Positions 15,916 through 24,130 of a DNA stretch of 64,000 nucleotides are shown here, piece after piece. The DNA lies in the NCBI GenBank assembly GCA_016218815.1, contig JACRCX010000076.1, positions 1 to 64,000 on the forward strand. Reading direction: 5' to 3'. The translations under genes and the position numbers were made by a program. The notes under the pieces are model-generated. The model was given only the letters and a program-made list of their open reading frames with translations. It did no database searches and was not told where the DNA came from. Position 1 is the stretch's first letter. The number at the start of each line of letters is the position of its first letter. Origin of the DNA: Deltaproteobacteria bacterium. Its GTDB lineage: Bacteria; Myxococcota_A; Polyangia; DRWM01; JAAZOP01.

Positions 15916-17631
15916 GTGGGGATCGAGGGGACCGTTCTCGACTCGAAGTACCGCATCGTCCGGCTCGTGGGCGAGGGCGGGATGGGAGCCGTGTACGAAG
16001 CCGAGCACGTCAAGGTGCGCCGGCGCGTCGCGGTGAAATTCCTCTCGCCCGAGCTGGCGCACGATGTCTCGGCGGTGGAGCGTTTCCAGCGCGAGGCGGA
16101 AGCGGCCGGTCGCATCGGGCACGACAACATCTGCGAGGTCTTCGACTTCGGCGTGGGTCCAGCCGGCTCGCCGTATTTCGTCATGCCGCTGCTCAAGGGA
16201 TGCGCGCTGTCCGAGGCCATTCGCGCGGCCGGGCGCTTCCCGCCGGCCAGGGCCTGCGACGTCGCCGCGCAGACGCTCGCGGCGCTGTCCGAGGCGCACG
16301 CGGCGGGGATCGTCCACCGCGACCTGAAGCCCGACAACATCTTCCTCACGCGCATCGGGGATCGCGACGACTTCGTGAAGATCCTCGACTTCGGCATCTC
16401 GAAGGTCCTGCGCCACCCGACGCTCGGCGGCGGGGACGGCAAGCCGGAGCTGACCAAGACCGGCTCGGTGCTCGGAACGCCCGCCTACATGGCTCCCGAG
16501 CAGGCGCGCGGCGTGAAGGACATCGACGCGCGGGTCGACGTCTACGCGATGGGCGTGATCCTGTACGAGATGCTCACCGGCAGGCGGCCCTTCGACGGCG
16601 AGAGTTTCAACGAGGTCCTCTGGAAGCTGTGGAACGACCCGGTCACGCCGCCGCGGGCCTACTGTGCCGACTTGTCCCCCGAGCTCGAGCACCTCGTCCT
16701 GCGCGCCATGAGCCGCGACCGGGAACAGCGCCACGCGTCCGCATCGGCGCTGCGCCAGGCCGTGCTGGACGCGGCCGCTGCCGCTCGCGCCGGCGCCGCG
16801 CGACCCGCCGGGACCCTGCTCACCCTGGACGCCTCGGGCCCGACGGCACCGGCGCCCCCCCCGGCCGCAGCCGTCGCCGCGAAAGCGTCGACGGCGCCGG
16901 GCCCGGCACCGGCCCAGATGTTCACCCCGGGCGCCGGCTCGGTCGTCCCCTCGACCGCGATGATGGTCCCCCGCCGCCGTGGCCCGCTCTACGCGACCCT
17001 GGCCCTCCTTGCCGCGCTCGCCGCCGGGGTCTCGGCGTTCTTCCTGCTGCGCGACGACCGCTCGGGACGCGACGCCGCCGGGTCCCCGCGTGCCGCGCCA
17101 TCGCCCACGCAGCAGTCCGCCGCGACGCCGGCCGTGGCCGCGACGACTCCTCTCCGGGGCACTCCCCTGCTCCCGGCGGCTTCGACCCTCCCCGCACCAG
17201 GAATTCCGGACGCGGCGGAGCCGGCGGCGATCCCTCCCACGACGTCCCCGGACGCCGGGCAGACGCCCACGGCCGAGACGTCGGCCGTGCCGCTGCCCGC
17301 CACGGTCCGGATCTTCCTGCAGGGTGTGCCGTCGGGCGCGGCCGTCACCGTGGACGGCAGCGCGGCGGAGGGCCCCGCGTTCGACGTGCCCCGGGCGGAC
17401 CGGACGGTGGACGTCGTCGTGCGGGCGCCCGGTTTCGAGCCGTGGAGGCGGGCCGTGTCGGCGTCCGCTCCGGCGAGCATTCCCGTCCGCCTGCAGCGCG
17501 CGACGGGGACCGTGCGGCCGCCGCGCGCCGATGCCGGCACCGGAGGAACGGCCGCGGCGGACGTCGGCGTGGCTCGCGACGCGCGCGGCGCCGTGGATGG
17601 AACCGTCTCCCAGTTCGGGGCGGTGCCGTGA
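15916..17631 (+). CDS. Hanks-type Ser/Thr kinase with transmembrane helix and PEGA-like domain
   Basis: From the GTG start the protein has 571 residues. The kinase domain occupies about residues 10-280: VGEGGMGAVY (P-loop), AVKFLSPEL (Lys), HRDLKPDNIF (catalytic loop), DFGISKV (DFG) and GTPAYMAPEQ. A long Ala/Pro linker leads to a membrane helix (GPLYATLALLAALAAGVSAF, then FLL), another linker, and an outer PEGA-like domain (VRIFLQGVPSGAAVTVDG, VVVRAPGFEPWRR). It is a receptor-type kinase with a cytoplasmic catalytic part. An ATG 36 bp upstream is the alternative start. It is followed within 20 bp by a PEGA/TPR gene, and its likely substrate is the adjacent FHA regulator. Confidence 0.92.
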   Translation: MGIEGTVLDSKYRIVRLVGEGGMGAVYEAEHVKVRRRVAVKFLSPELAHDVSAVERFQREAEAAGRIGHDNICEVFDFGVGPAGSPYFVMPLLKGCALSEAIRAAGRFPPARACDVAAQTLAALSEAHAAGIVHRDLKPDNIFLTRIGDRDDFVKILDFGISKVLRHPTLGGGDGKPELTKTGSVLGTPAYMAPEQARGVKDIDARVDVYAMGVILYEMLTGRRPFDGESFNEVLWKLWNDPVTPPRAYCADLSPELEHLVLRAMSRDREQRHASASALRQAVLDAAAAARAGAARPAGTLLTLDASGPTAPAPPPAAAVAAKASTAPGPAPAQMFTPGAGSVVPSTAMMVPRRRGPLYATLALLAALAAGVSAFFLLRDDRSGRDAAGSPRAAPSPTQQSAATPAVAATTPLRGTPLLPAASTLPAPGIPDAAEPAAIPPTTSPDAGQTPTAETSAVPLPATVRIFLQGVPSGAAVTVDGSAAEGPAFDVPRADRTVDVVVRAPGFEPWRRAVSASAPASIPVRLQRATGTVRPPRADAGTGGTAAADVGVARDARGAVDGTVSQFGAVP

Positions 17632-17651
17632 GTGGGGCAGAGGGGAGCGGC

Positions 17652-18599
17652 ATGCGGGACGGAAGACTTGTCCTGGGAACGCTGGTGTTGGCCACGACGC
17701 TCGTCGGCCGCGCGGCGGCGCAGACCGGCGACCAGGCGGAGGCGGAACGCCTATTCGAGGAAGGGGTCGCGGCTGCCGCGAACGGGGACTACGCGACGGC
17801 GATCTTTTCCTTCGACCGCAGCAACGAGCTACTGCCCAGCCCGGGGACGCTGAAGAACCTGGCGCTGTACCAGGATGCGGCCGGCCGGCTGGCGGATTCG
17901 TTCCGCTCCTGGTCGCAGCTCCTGGCCGACTACGGCACGATGGTCTCGCCGGCGACGCGGACCGAGGCCGAGGGGCGAGTCCGTGAGCTGGACGCCGTGC
18001 TGGCGCGGGTCACGATCGAGGTCAACGTGGCGGGGGCCACGGTGCTGATCGACGGCCGGGAGGCCGGCACCTCGCCGCTCGCCGACATGCCCCGGGTCGA
18101 GGCCGGCACGCACGTGTTCGAGGCGCGGCTCGACGGATACGGTGACGCGCGGTCCACGACGCTGCTGCACGAGGGCGTCGCCGCGACCGTGAGCCTCGAG
18201 CTTCTTCCGGAGTCGGCACCCCCGCCCGTCCTGCGCGTCGAGTCCACCACCGCCGGTGCCACCGTGGCGGTCGACGGCGGGCCGCCGCAACCGGCGCCCA
18301 CGACGCAGGAGACCACCCCGGGTCCGCACCAGGTGCGGGTCGAGGCACCCGGGCACGCCGCGGAGACCCGCGACGTGACGGCGCCGCAGACGGGCCAGGT
18401 CGTGGTGTCGGTTAACCTCGTGCTGCTCGAGCCGGACCCGACGGCGACGGTCGGGGAGGAAGAAGAGGGGTTCTGGGACGGGCCCTGGCCCTGGGTGATC
18501 GGCGGGTTCCTCGTGCTCGGGGCGGGCGCGACGGCGACGGGCGTGCTGCTTGCGCCCGAGGACGAGCCGGCGTCCGATTGGACGCTGAGGGTGCGGTGA
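17652..18599 (+). CDS. Secreted TPR and PEGA domain protein
   Basis: The 315-residue protein has a signal peptide (MRDGRLVLGTLVLATTLVGR, cut after AAA), a TPR-like region (AEAERLFEEGVAAAANGDYA... LYQDAAGRLADSFRSW), two PEGA domains (VNVAGATVLIDGREAGTSPL and TTAGATVAVDGGPPQPAPT) and a C-terminal membrane helix (WPWVIGGFLVLGAGATATGV). PEGA domains are found in cell-envelope proteins of myxobacteria. An AGGGGAG ribosome site supports the ATG at 17652; a GTG at 17628 overlapping the kinase stop is less likely. It probably acts in the same envelope signalling unit as the kinase. Confidence 0.82.
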   Translation: MRDGRLVLGTLVLATTLVGRAAAQTGDQAEAERLFEEGVAAAANGDYATAIFSFDRSNELLPSPGTLKNLALYQDAAGRLADSFRSWSQLLADYGTMVSPATRTEAEGRVRELDAVLARVTIEVNVAGATVLIDGREAGTSPLADMPRVEAGTHVFEARLDGYGDARSTTLLHEGVAATVSLELLPESAPPPVLRVESTTAGATVAVDGGPPQPAPTTQETTPGPHQVRVEAPGHAAETRDVTAPQTGQVVVSVNLVLLEPDPTATVGEEEEGFWDGPWPWVIGGFLVLGAGATATGVLLAPEDEPASDWTLRVR

Positions 18600-18604
18600 C
18601 GGCC

Positions 18605-19150
18605 ATGCGAAAACGATTCGGGAACGGGCGGGCCGTTCGCGCCGCGGGCCTCGTGCTGCTCTTGCTGGCGGCCGGCGTTCCGGCGTGCACCGAGCCGCCG
18701 CGGACGCTCCGGGTCGTGGTGGACTCCAACATGGAGGTCCCGGGCGAGCTGGACCAGATCGTGGTCACCGCCACGGCGTCGCGCACCGCCGAGGGGAACA
18801 TCTGCGAGCCGATCACGCGACTGTTCGAGCTTCCTTCGGCGGGCAGCCTGCCGCTGCGGATCTCGATCGAGATCGGGTCCGAGTACTCCCAGTGGGGCGC
18901 GGTGCGGGTCGTCGGACGCTCGCACGGCACGGACCTCTTCCTGCGCGAGCTTCGAGTGCCGTGGCCCGCGGAGGGCATCCGGGACCTGGAGGTCCGGCTC
19001 GACCGCGATTGCTACGGCCGCACGTGCGGGACGAACGAGCAGTGCGTCGAGGGATCCTGCGCGAGCGTGCCGTTCGCCGGCCTGTTCGACGACGCCTCGT
19101 ACCGCGATGTCGGGATCTCCTGCGATCGGGCGACGGCGGGGGGCGACTAG
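18605..19150 (+). CDS. Lipoprotein with Cys-rich EGF-like end
   Basis: The 181-residue protein has a lipoprotein signal (GLVLLLLAAGVPAC, lipobox VPAC) and a beta-type core of about 110 residues. A small Cys-rich motif, CYGRTCGTNEQCVEGSC, as in short EGF-like or myxobacterial surface proteins, comes near the end. It starts 5 bp after the PEGA protein stop, so kinase, PEGA protein and lipoprotein look like one transcript. The function is unknown; an outer-membrane or periplasmic partner of the kinase is an inference from position. Confidence 0.78.
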   Translation: MRKRFGNGRAVRAAGLVLLLLAAGVPACTEPPRTLRVVVDSNMEVPGELDQIVVTATASRTAEGNICEPITRLFELPSAGSLPLRISIEIGSEYSQWGAVRVVGRSHGTDLFLRELRVPWPAEGIRDLEVRLDRDCYGRTCGTNEQCVEGSCASVPFAGLFDDASYRDVGISCDRATAGGD

Positions 19151-19268
19151 AGGACGGGCGCCAAGCGGATCGTTTCTTGCATCGTGCCCCGCGTCGGCCC
19201 TGCGGGAGCTCGGACGGCCGAAGGGATGCGCCCCCTGGGCTACGTTGTGACGGAGGGAGGGATCGAGA

Positions 19269-21191
19269 ATGAGCCATTCCGTTGAACGTCTCGTGCCGCT
19301 GCTCGTTCCGGCGGTGCTCCTGGCGGCGAGCTGCGGCGACGACACCCGGGCCTTCGATCCCTGCACGGGCGTCACCTGCTCGCTCTACGGGAGCTGCATC
19401 ACCGACGGAATCTCGCCCTTCTGCGCCTGCCAGCAGGGCTACCATCCCCAGGGCTTGGCGTGCCTCCCGAACAACCCGTCGAACGCGTGCGACGGGGTGA
19501 CCTGCAACGCCCACGGCACCTGCCGGGTCGACGGCGAGTTCCCCACCTGCGACTGCTACTCGGGCTACCGCGCCGACTCCAGCGGCCTGCTCTGCTTCCC
19601 GATCTCCGGGGCGGATGCGGACGCGGATGCCGATGCCGACGCAGATGCTGATGCCGATGCGGATGCTGACGCGGATGGCGATGCGGATGCAGATGCGGAC
19701 AGCGACGGGGATGGCGACGCGGATGGTGACGGGGACGGCGACGGGGATGCCGATGTCGACTGCACGGTCTGCGCCGGCGGCGAATGCTGGTGCGATGAGC
19801 CCACCGGCCTGATCTGGGAAAACGACACGGGAGCGCATACCTTCGACGGGAGCGGAGGCTGGACCGCCGCCGAGAGCTACTGCAGTTCCTACCGGGGCCT
19901 CGGGCGCAGCGACTGGCGGCTTCCCACCATTGATGAGTTGCGGACGCTGGTCGACGGGTGTCCGGTCTGCGAACCCGCCGGTGCCTGCCCGGTCCACGAG
20001 TCCTGCCTGTCGAAGGTGTCGTGCCGGGACGCAAGTTGCGAGGGCTGTGGTCCCTGGGGAGGACCCGCCTCCGGATACTATTGGCAGTCAGGGCTGCTGG
20101 ATCTCGGCGACTCGCACTACTGGTCCGCCAGCCTGGACTCTGATATTCCGGCGAACCGCGCCTGGTTTCTCGACTTCGGCAACGCGCTGATGGATGCCGA
20201 CACCAAGACGAGCAACTGGAACGCTCGTTGCGTACTTCCCGCAACCCCGGCACCGCGCGTTACCTGGTACGACTCCGCATCGGGCCTGACGTGGTTGGAC
20301 CCTCCCGCGGCCGACACGATGACCTTCGACGGGGCGGTCGCCCACTGTGACGGCCTGGACATCGACGGCCACGATGACTGGCGCTTGCCGACGATCTCGG
20401 AGTTGCGATCCTTCATCCGCGGCTGCCCGGCCACCGTAGCCGGCGGGGGCTGCGGCATCACCGATGCCTGCACGGACAGCTCGTGCGGCGCCGGCTGCGG
20501 CGGTTGCGCGATGACCGCGGGACCCGGAAGAGACGGCTGCTACTGGGATCCGTCGGTGAACTCGGACTGCCTCGCCTTCGGCACCTGGTCGTCTTCCGTC
20601 CTCACGGATGATCCAACGGGCCGTGCCTGGGTCGTGAGCTTCTGCAACGCCAGCATCGGCTTCGCGTACCTGACGGATCCCGGCGGATCGGTGCGCTGCG
20701 TGCGTACCCCGCCTCCGCCACCGCCCGTGACCTGGTACGACTCCGCGTCGGGGTTGCTCTGGCAGGACCCGGGCACGAGCGGGAGGATGTCCTGGGCGGC
20801 AGCCGGACCGTACTGCGAGGGCCTCGACCGCGGCGGCCACGACGACTGGCGCCTCCCGACCATCGACGAGCTGCGCACATTCGTCCGAGGAAATGCCCGG
20901 ACGGAAAGCGGCGGCGCGTGCGGCGTCACCGCATCCTGCCTGGACGAACCCACCTGCAACCACGACTGCGAAGGCGGGGTCGAGGGGGCTGGTCCCGGCG
21001 CGGGCGGCTGCTACTGGGATGCCACCGCGAGCTTCAGCGTCGACTGCACCACCGATTGGGGCGAGTTCTGGTCCTCGTCCGTCGTTTCCAGCGACACATC
21101 ATCGGCGTGGCTCATCGGTTTCCGGGGCGGGCTCCTCTCCTACCACCTCAAGGTGTACGAGGACCACGTGCGGTGCGTGACGGACCCCTGA
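19269..21191 (+). CDS. DUF1566 surface lipoprotein with EGF-like repeats and Asp-Ala linker
   Basis: The 640-residue protein starts with a lipoprotein signal (LLVPAVLLAASC) and two EGF-like modules (CTGVTCSLYGSCITDG..., CDGVTCNAHGTCRVDG...). An Asp-Ala/Asp-Gly linker of about 48 residues (near 115-162) comes next. Three DUF1566 (Lcl C-terminal-like) modules follow, each with WRLPTI(D/S)ELR and a repeat of TWYDSASGL. DUF1566 modules are usually extracellular. GGAGGGAGG lies before the ATG. The linker probably holds the modules away from the membrane. No enzymatic motif was seen. Confidence 0.88.
   Translation: MSHSVERLVPLLVPAVLLAASCGDDTRAFDPCTGVTCSLYGSCITDGISPFCACQQGYHPQGLACLPNNPSNACDGVTCNAHGTCRVDGEFPTCDCYSGYRADSSGLLCFPISGADADADADADADADADADADADGDADADADSDGDGDADGDGDGDGDADVDCTVCAGGECWCDEPTGLIWENDTGAHTFDGSGGWTAAESYCSSYRGLGRSDWRLPTIDELRTLVDGCPVCEPAGACPVHESCLSKVSCRDASCEGCGPWGGPASGYYWQSGLLDLGDSHYWSASLDSDIPANRAWFLDFGNALMDADTKTSNWNARCVLPATPAPRVTWYDSASGLTWLDPPAADTMTFDGAVAHCDGLDIDGHDDWRLPTISELRSFIRGCPATVAGGGCGITDACTDSSCGAGCGGCAMTAGPGRDGCYWDPSVNSDCLAFGTWSSSVLTDDPTGRAWVVSFCNASIGFAYLTDPGGSVRCVRTPPPPPPVTWYDSASGLLWQDPGTSGRMSWAAAGPYCEGLDRGGHDDWRLPTIDELRTFVRGNARTESGGACGVTASCLDEPTCNHDCEGGVEGAGPGAGGCYWDATASFSVDCTTDWGEFWSSSVVSSDTSSAWLIGFRGGLLSYHLKVYEDHVRCVTDP
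19613..19755 (+). repeat. Hexanucleotide-based Asp-Ala coding repeat, copy 1
   Basis: The DNA is a run of GCGGATGC / GACGCGGATGCC-type units that encode alternating Asp and Ala or Gly. It forms the linker of the DUF1566 lipoprotein. Similar tracts lie at 22154-22245 and 58060-58200. Confidence 0.8.
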
Positions 21192-21516
21192 CCTGACGCC
21201 AATCGCGCGGTTGCCGCCCGCGCCCGAGCCGGCCCGCTGACGGCTGACGGCTTGGCGCAGGGGCGTCCAGTCGACGCCGCGGACGACGCTCGGCAACCCA
21301 CGTTCATCACCCGTTCGCTTCGACGCGGAGGGCTGGGACCCAACCGCACGTCCCGCAGGATCCCAACGGATCCCGGTTCCGGCCACGCGCGGTCGCAACA
21401 CCCGCGGATTTCGGCTCGCAGGCGCCGCCCGCCTGCGCTCCGGCTCGGGCACGTCTTTCGCTACCGCCCTGCACGCGGATGACCCATGACGGGTCGCAAG
21501 ACGAAAGGGAGGTGTC
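21192..21516. other. Gap between surface lipoprotein genes
   Basis: No convincing gene is present. It contains the second copy of the GGATCCCAACGGATCCCG repeat (21343-21375). Confidence 0.5.
21343..21375. repeat. 33-bp dispersed repeat with GGATCCCAACGGATCCCG core, copy 2
   Basis: 30 of 33 positions match the copy at 15708-15740, in the same orientation. Confidence 0.65.
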
Positions 21517-21726
21517 ATGACGGTTCTCCTGAGGTTCCTGGTTGTTGGTGGAGGGATCGCCCTCGCGGCGCTCTCCGGGTGCGCCACCTACATGAACGAC
21601 AGCGTCCGGTCGCCCCGGCCCGGCTACAGCTACGTCGTCGGGGCGTGGGAGGACGATCCGGTCGTCTGGCTCTGTCCCGATGAGCCTCGCCACGGCGGCT
21701 GCGAGGAAGTCGATGTGGAGGATTAG
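21517..21726 (+). CDS. Small lipoprotein, 69 residues
   Basis: It has a clear lipoprotein signal (LRFLVVGGGIALAALSGC) and a short mature part with YSYVVGAWEDDPVVWLCPD and CEEVDVED. GGGAGG lies 5 bases before the ATG. The next small lipoprotein begins 2 bp after the stop and has a similar layout (a S/TY(S/W)V-containing segment, then Cys), so the two may be distant tandem relatives. Function unknown. Confidence 0.75.
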   Translation: MTVLLRFLVVGGGIALAALSGCATYMNDSVRSPRPGYSYVVGAWEDDPVVWLCPDEPRHGGCEEVDVED

Positions 21727-21727
21727 C

Positions 21728-21946
21728 ATGCGGAGGATGGCGGTCATCGTTGGGCTGGTCCTGCTCGCGCTCGGGGCGGGCTGTTCGAGCTGGTACACGA
21801 GCATCCGCGACGCGGGTGACGGGAAGTACTTCCTGACACGCATCGACTCGGGTGCCTTCGGCGTTCCGACCGGCAGCTACTGGGTTTGCGAACCCACCAA
21901 CCCCGACGGGACGAGGCTCGAGTGCAGGGAGATTGCGAGCGAATGA
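21728..21946 (+). CDS. Small lipoprotein, 72 residues
   Basis: The signal MRRMAVIVGLVLLALGAGC is followed by a compact mature part (YTSIRDAGDGKYFLTRIDSG, SYWVCEPTNPDGTRLECREI). TGGAGG at 21716-21721, inside the end of the preceding gene, serves the ATG at 21728. Its stop overlaps the first possible start of the next gene (ATGA), which indicates an operon of three lipoproteins. Function unknown. Confidence 0.75.
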   Translation: MRRMAVIVGLVLLALGAGCSSWYTSIRDAGDGKYFLTRIDSGAFGVPTGSYWVCEPTNPDGTRLECREIASE

Positions 21947-21960
21947 AGGAGATGACGAAA

Positions 21961-23025
21961 ATGAGGAACTACGCTTGGATGGTGTTCGTGTGCGCGAGTC
22001 TCGGCTGGGCGCTGACCAGCTCGTCCTGCCTCGGCGAGGACCAGGCCTGCACGCCGGGCGAGACGCAAGCCTGCAGTTGCCCCGGCAGCGCCACGGGCGT
22101 GCAGGACTGCCGCGACAACGGGTCCGGCTGGAACGTGTGCATGTGCGAAGCCGCCGACGCGGACGCCGACGCGGACGCCGACGCGGATGCCGATGCCGAC
22201 GCGGATGCCGACGCCGACGCGGATGCCGACGCCGACGCGGATGCCTTCCCCACGCCGACCGCGAATTGCCCGGTCTTCGGCCCGGCCGAGGCTTGGCTGA
22301 ACGAGGCGCTCGGTGGAGCGACACCCAACGGGCACCTGCTTCTCGCGTTTGATGTCTACGGCAGGCTCTCGACGCTCGACGGCGTTCCGTGCGCCCCGGT
22401 CGAACCGCAGGACGACTTCGTCTTCCCCTGCCACGACGAGTATGCTTGCGGCGGGTGCCGCTACTTCGTCGGGTATCAGCTCGTCGAAGGCGAGAGGGGT
22501 TGGCGCTTCGTGATTCATCCGGACGACGAGGGTGCCTGCGCCGGCAGCTCGGGGTACTACTTCCTCGAGGCGAGCGAGGATCAGGATTCCTCGACCGCCA
22601 CCTGCGGCCGCACCTACTGTGCGTACATGACCGACAGGTGCAACTTCCTGCTCGACCACGGCTGCAACACGGAGGACTACACGCTGGCCGACTGCGTGGG
22701 CGCAGTCGATGGGCTCTTCTGGGACAGCGCCATGACGATGGAGGACTGGTGCAACTCGGCGCGCGGGATGGAGGGCTACATGACCTGCACCCGCGGCTGC
22801 CAGGTGGACTTCAGCTCGTGCGACAGCATGAACAGCTGCAACCAGTACTGTACCAACTACTGGTGCGAGAGCGGGGGCTCCGAGATCCCGACCTCACGCT
22901 GTGCCGGCTACAGCCCGTGTTGCGAGGAGTGCGATCGCGACTGCACCTGCGGCACCGATCTTTCGTGCTTCACGACCTGCTATGGCGAGTGCATCTACTG
23001 CTGCGAGCCCTGCCTCAACTTCTGA
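21961..23025 (+). CDS. Cys-rich surface lipoprotein with Asp-Ala linker
   Basis: The 354-residue protein has a lipoprotein signal (FVCASLGWALTSSSC), a short Cys-rich module (CTPGETQACSCPGSATGVQD) and an Asp-Ala linker of about 30 residues. The C-terminal domain is unusually Cys-rich (for example CNQYCTNYWC, CCEECDRDCTCG, CYGECIYCCEPC), suggesting many disulfides. In-frame ATGs at 21943, 21952 and 21961 compete; AAGGAG at 21947-21952 favours 21961. The middle region resembles lipocalin-like or ricin-like folds only loosely. Function unknown. Confidence 0.8.
   Translation: MRNYAWMVFVCASLGWALTSSSCLGEDQACTPGETQACSCPGSATGVQDCRDNGSGWNVCMCEAADADADADADADADADADADADADADADADAFPTPTANCPVFGPAEAWLNEALGGATPNGHLLLAFDVYGRLSTLDGVPCAPVEPQDDFVFPCHDEYACGGCRYFVGYQLVEGERGWRFVIHPDDEGACAGSSGYYFLEASEDQDSSTATCGRTYCAYMTDRCNFLLDHGCNTEDYTLADCVGAVDGLFWDSAMTMEDWCNSARGMEGYMTCTRGCQVDFSSCDSMNSCNQYCTNYWCESGGSEIPTSRCAGYSPCCEECDRDCTCGTDLSCFTTCYGECIYCCEPCLNF
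22154..22245 (+). repeat. Hexanucleotide-based Asp-Ala coding repeat, copy 2
   Basis: The GACGCGGACGCC / GACGCGGATGCC units encode the Asp-Ala linker of the Cys-rich lipoprotein. Confidence 0.8.
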
Positions 23026-23105
23026 CACGTGCGCGCACGCATCGCCGCCTCCGGACCAACAACTCGACCCGAGCGACCCACCGACAACCAACAACCTCCC
23101 CGCTC

Positions 23106-23134
23106 TTGCGCCCCCCGCGGCTCCCTGGTACAAA
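23106..23134 (+). promoter_or_regulatory. Sigma70-like promoter of kinase gene
   Basis: TTGCGC (23106-23111), a 17-bp spacer and TGG-TACAAA (-10 at 23129-23134) lie just before the kinase start at 23149. The predicted leader is only about 8-17 bases. Confidence 0.5.
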
Positions 23135-23148
23135 ACCGGATCCTGTAG

Positions 23149-24027
23149 GTGCAGTCCGTGCCACGACGCGACATACCTGCAAGAGTGGGGAGATACCGGA
23201 TCGTCGAACGGCTCGGCCGCGGCGGCACGGGCACGGTGTACCGCGCCATCGACCCCGCCACCGGCGCGCCGATCGCGGTCAAGGTGATCCATCCCGAGCT
23301 GGTCTCGATGCCCGAGGTCGGGCCGACGGTGCTGGAGCGCGTGATGCGCGAGGCGACGACGGCGGGGAAGCTCGACCATCCCGCGATCGTCCCCGTGCTC
23401 GGCATGGGCACCGACGACGAGGCCGGCCATGTCTACCTGGCCATGGAGTTCGTCGACGGGCCGCCGCTCTCCAAGACGCTCAAGCAGGGCAAGATGGAGC
23501 CCTCCCGCGCCCTCCGCATCCTCCTCCCCATCGCCGACGCCCTCGCCCTGGTGCATAGCCGCGGCATCGTCCACCGCGACGTCAAGCCGGGGAACATAAT
23601 CCTGGCCTCGGGCGACGTGCCCAAGCTCACGGACTTCGGCGTCGCGCACCTCTCCGGTTCCGAGATCACGCGCCAGCACGGCCCCGTCGGGTCCCCGTCC
23701 TACGCGGCGCCCGAGCAGATCCGCCGGCAGCCGATCGACGGGCGCACGGACCAGTTCGCGCTGGGCACGGTGCTGTGGGAGATGCTGGCCGGCCGCCAGG
23801 CGTTCGGCGGCGACACCATCGAGGCGCGCATCCACGCCGTGCTCACCGTCCTGCCTCCGTGGCTCGGCAGCCCGGACGGCGCGGTCCCCGACGACCTCGC
23901 GGCGGTGGTCGCCCGGATGATGTCCAAGAAGCCGGCCGAGCGCTACCCCGACGATCGTGCCCTTCTGGCCGACCTCAAGAGCGTGGCCGACGCGCTCCGC
24001 CGCCCCGCCCCGGCGCGTCCCGCATAG
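23149..24027 (+). CDS. Soluble Hanks-type Ser/Thr protein kinase
   Basis: The 292-residue protein is almost only a kinase domain: LGRGGTGTVYRA (P-loop), IAVKVIHPEL (Lys), YLAMEFVDGPPL (hinge), HSRGIVHRDVKPGNIILASG (catalytic loop), TDFGVAHLSG (DFG) and VGSPSYAAPEQI. There is no membrane helix or sensory domain, so it is cytosolic and probably relays signals. The start is GTG at 23149, with an in-frame GTG at 23158 as alternative. All catalytic residues are present. Confidence 0.92.
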   Translation: MQSVPRRDIPARVGRYRIVERLGRGGTGTVYRAIDPATGAPIAVKVIHPELVSMPEVGPTVLERVMREATTAGKLDHPAIVPVLGMGTDDEAGHVYLAMEFVDGPPLSKTLKQGKMEPSRALRILLPIADALALVHSRGIVHRDVKPGNIILASGDVPKLTDFGVAHLSGSEITRQHGPVGSPSYAAPEQIRRQPIDGRTDQFALGTVLWEMLAGRQAFGGDTIEARIHAVLTVLPPWLGSPDGAVPDDLAAVVARMMSKKPAERYPDDRALLADLKSVADALRRPAPARPA

Positions 24028-24064
24028 CGTCCCGCGTAGACCGGAGTCCGAGCAAGCCAGCCGA

Positions 24065-24112
24065 CCGGCGCCTGAAGGCGCCGGCTGCACCACGAAGCCT
24101 GCTGCGCAGGCT
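24065..24112. terminator. Two hairpins between convergent genes
   Basis: CCGGCGCC-TGAA-GGCGCCGG (24065-24084) has an 8-bp perfect stem, and AGCCTGC-TGC-GCAGGCT (24096-24112) has a 7-bp stem. Both lie between the stops of the kinase (+) and the Pro-rich protein (-). They could end both transcripts, or be dispersed palindromes of the CCTGAAGG type also seen at 39955-40001. No T-run follows. Confidence 0.45.
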
Positions 24113-24130
24113 GGGCACCTTTCTTTCGGA

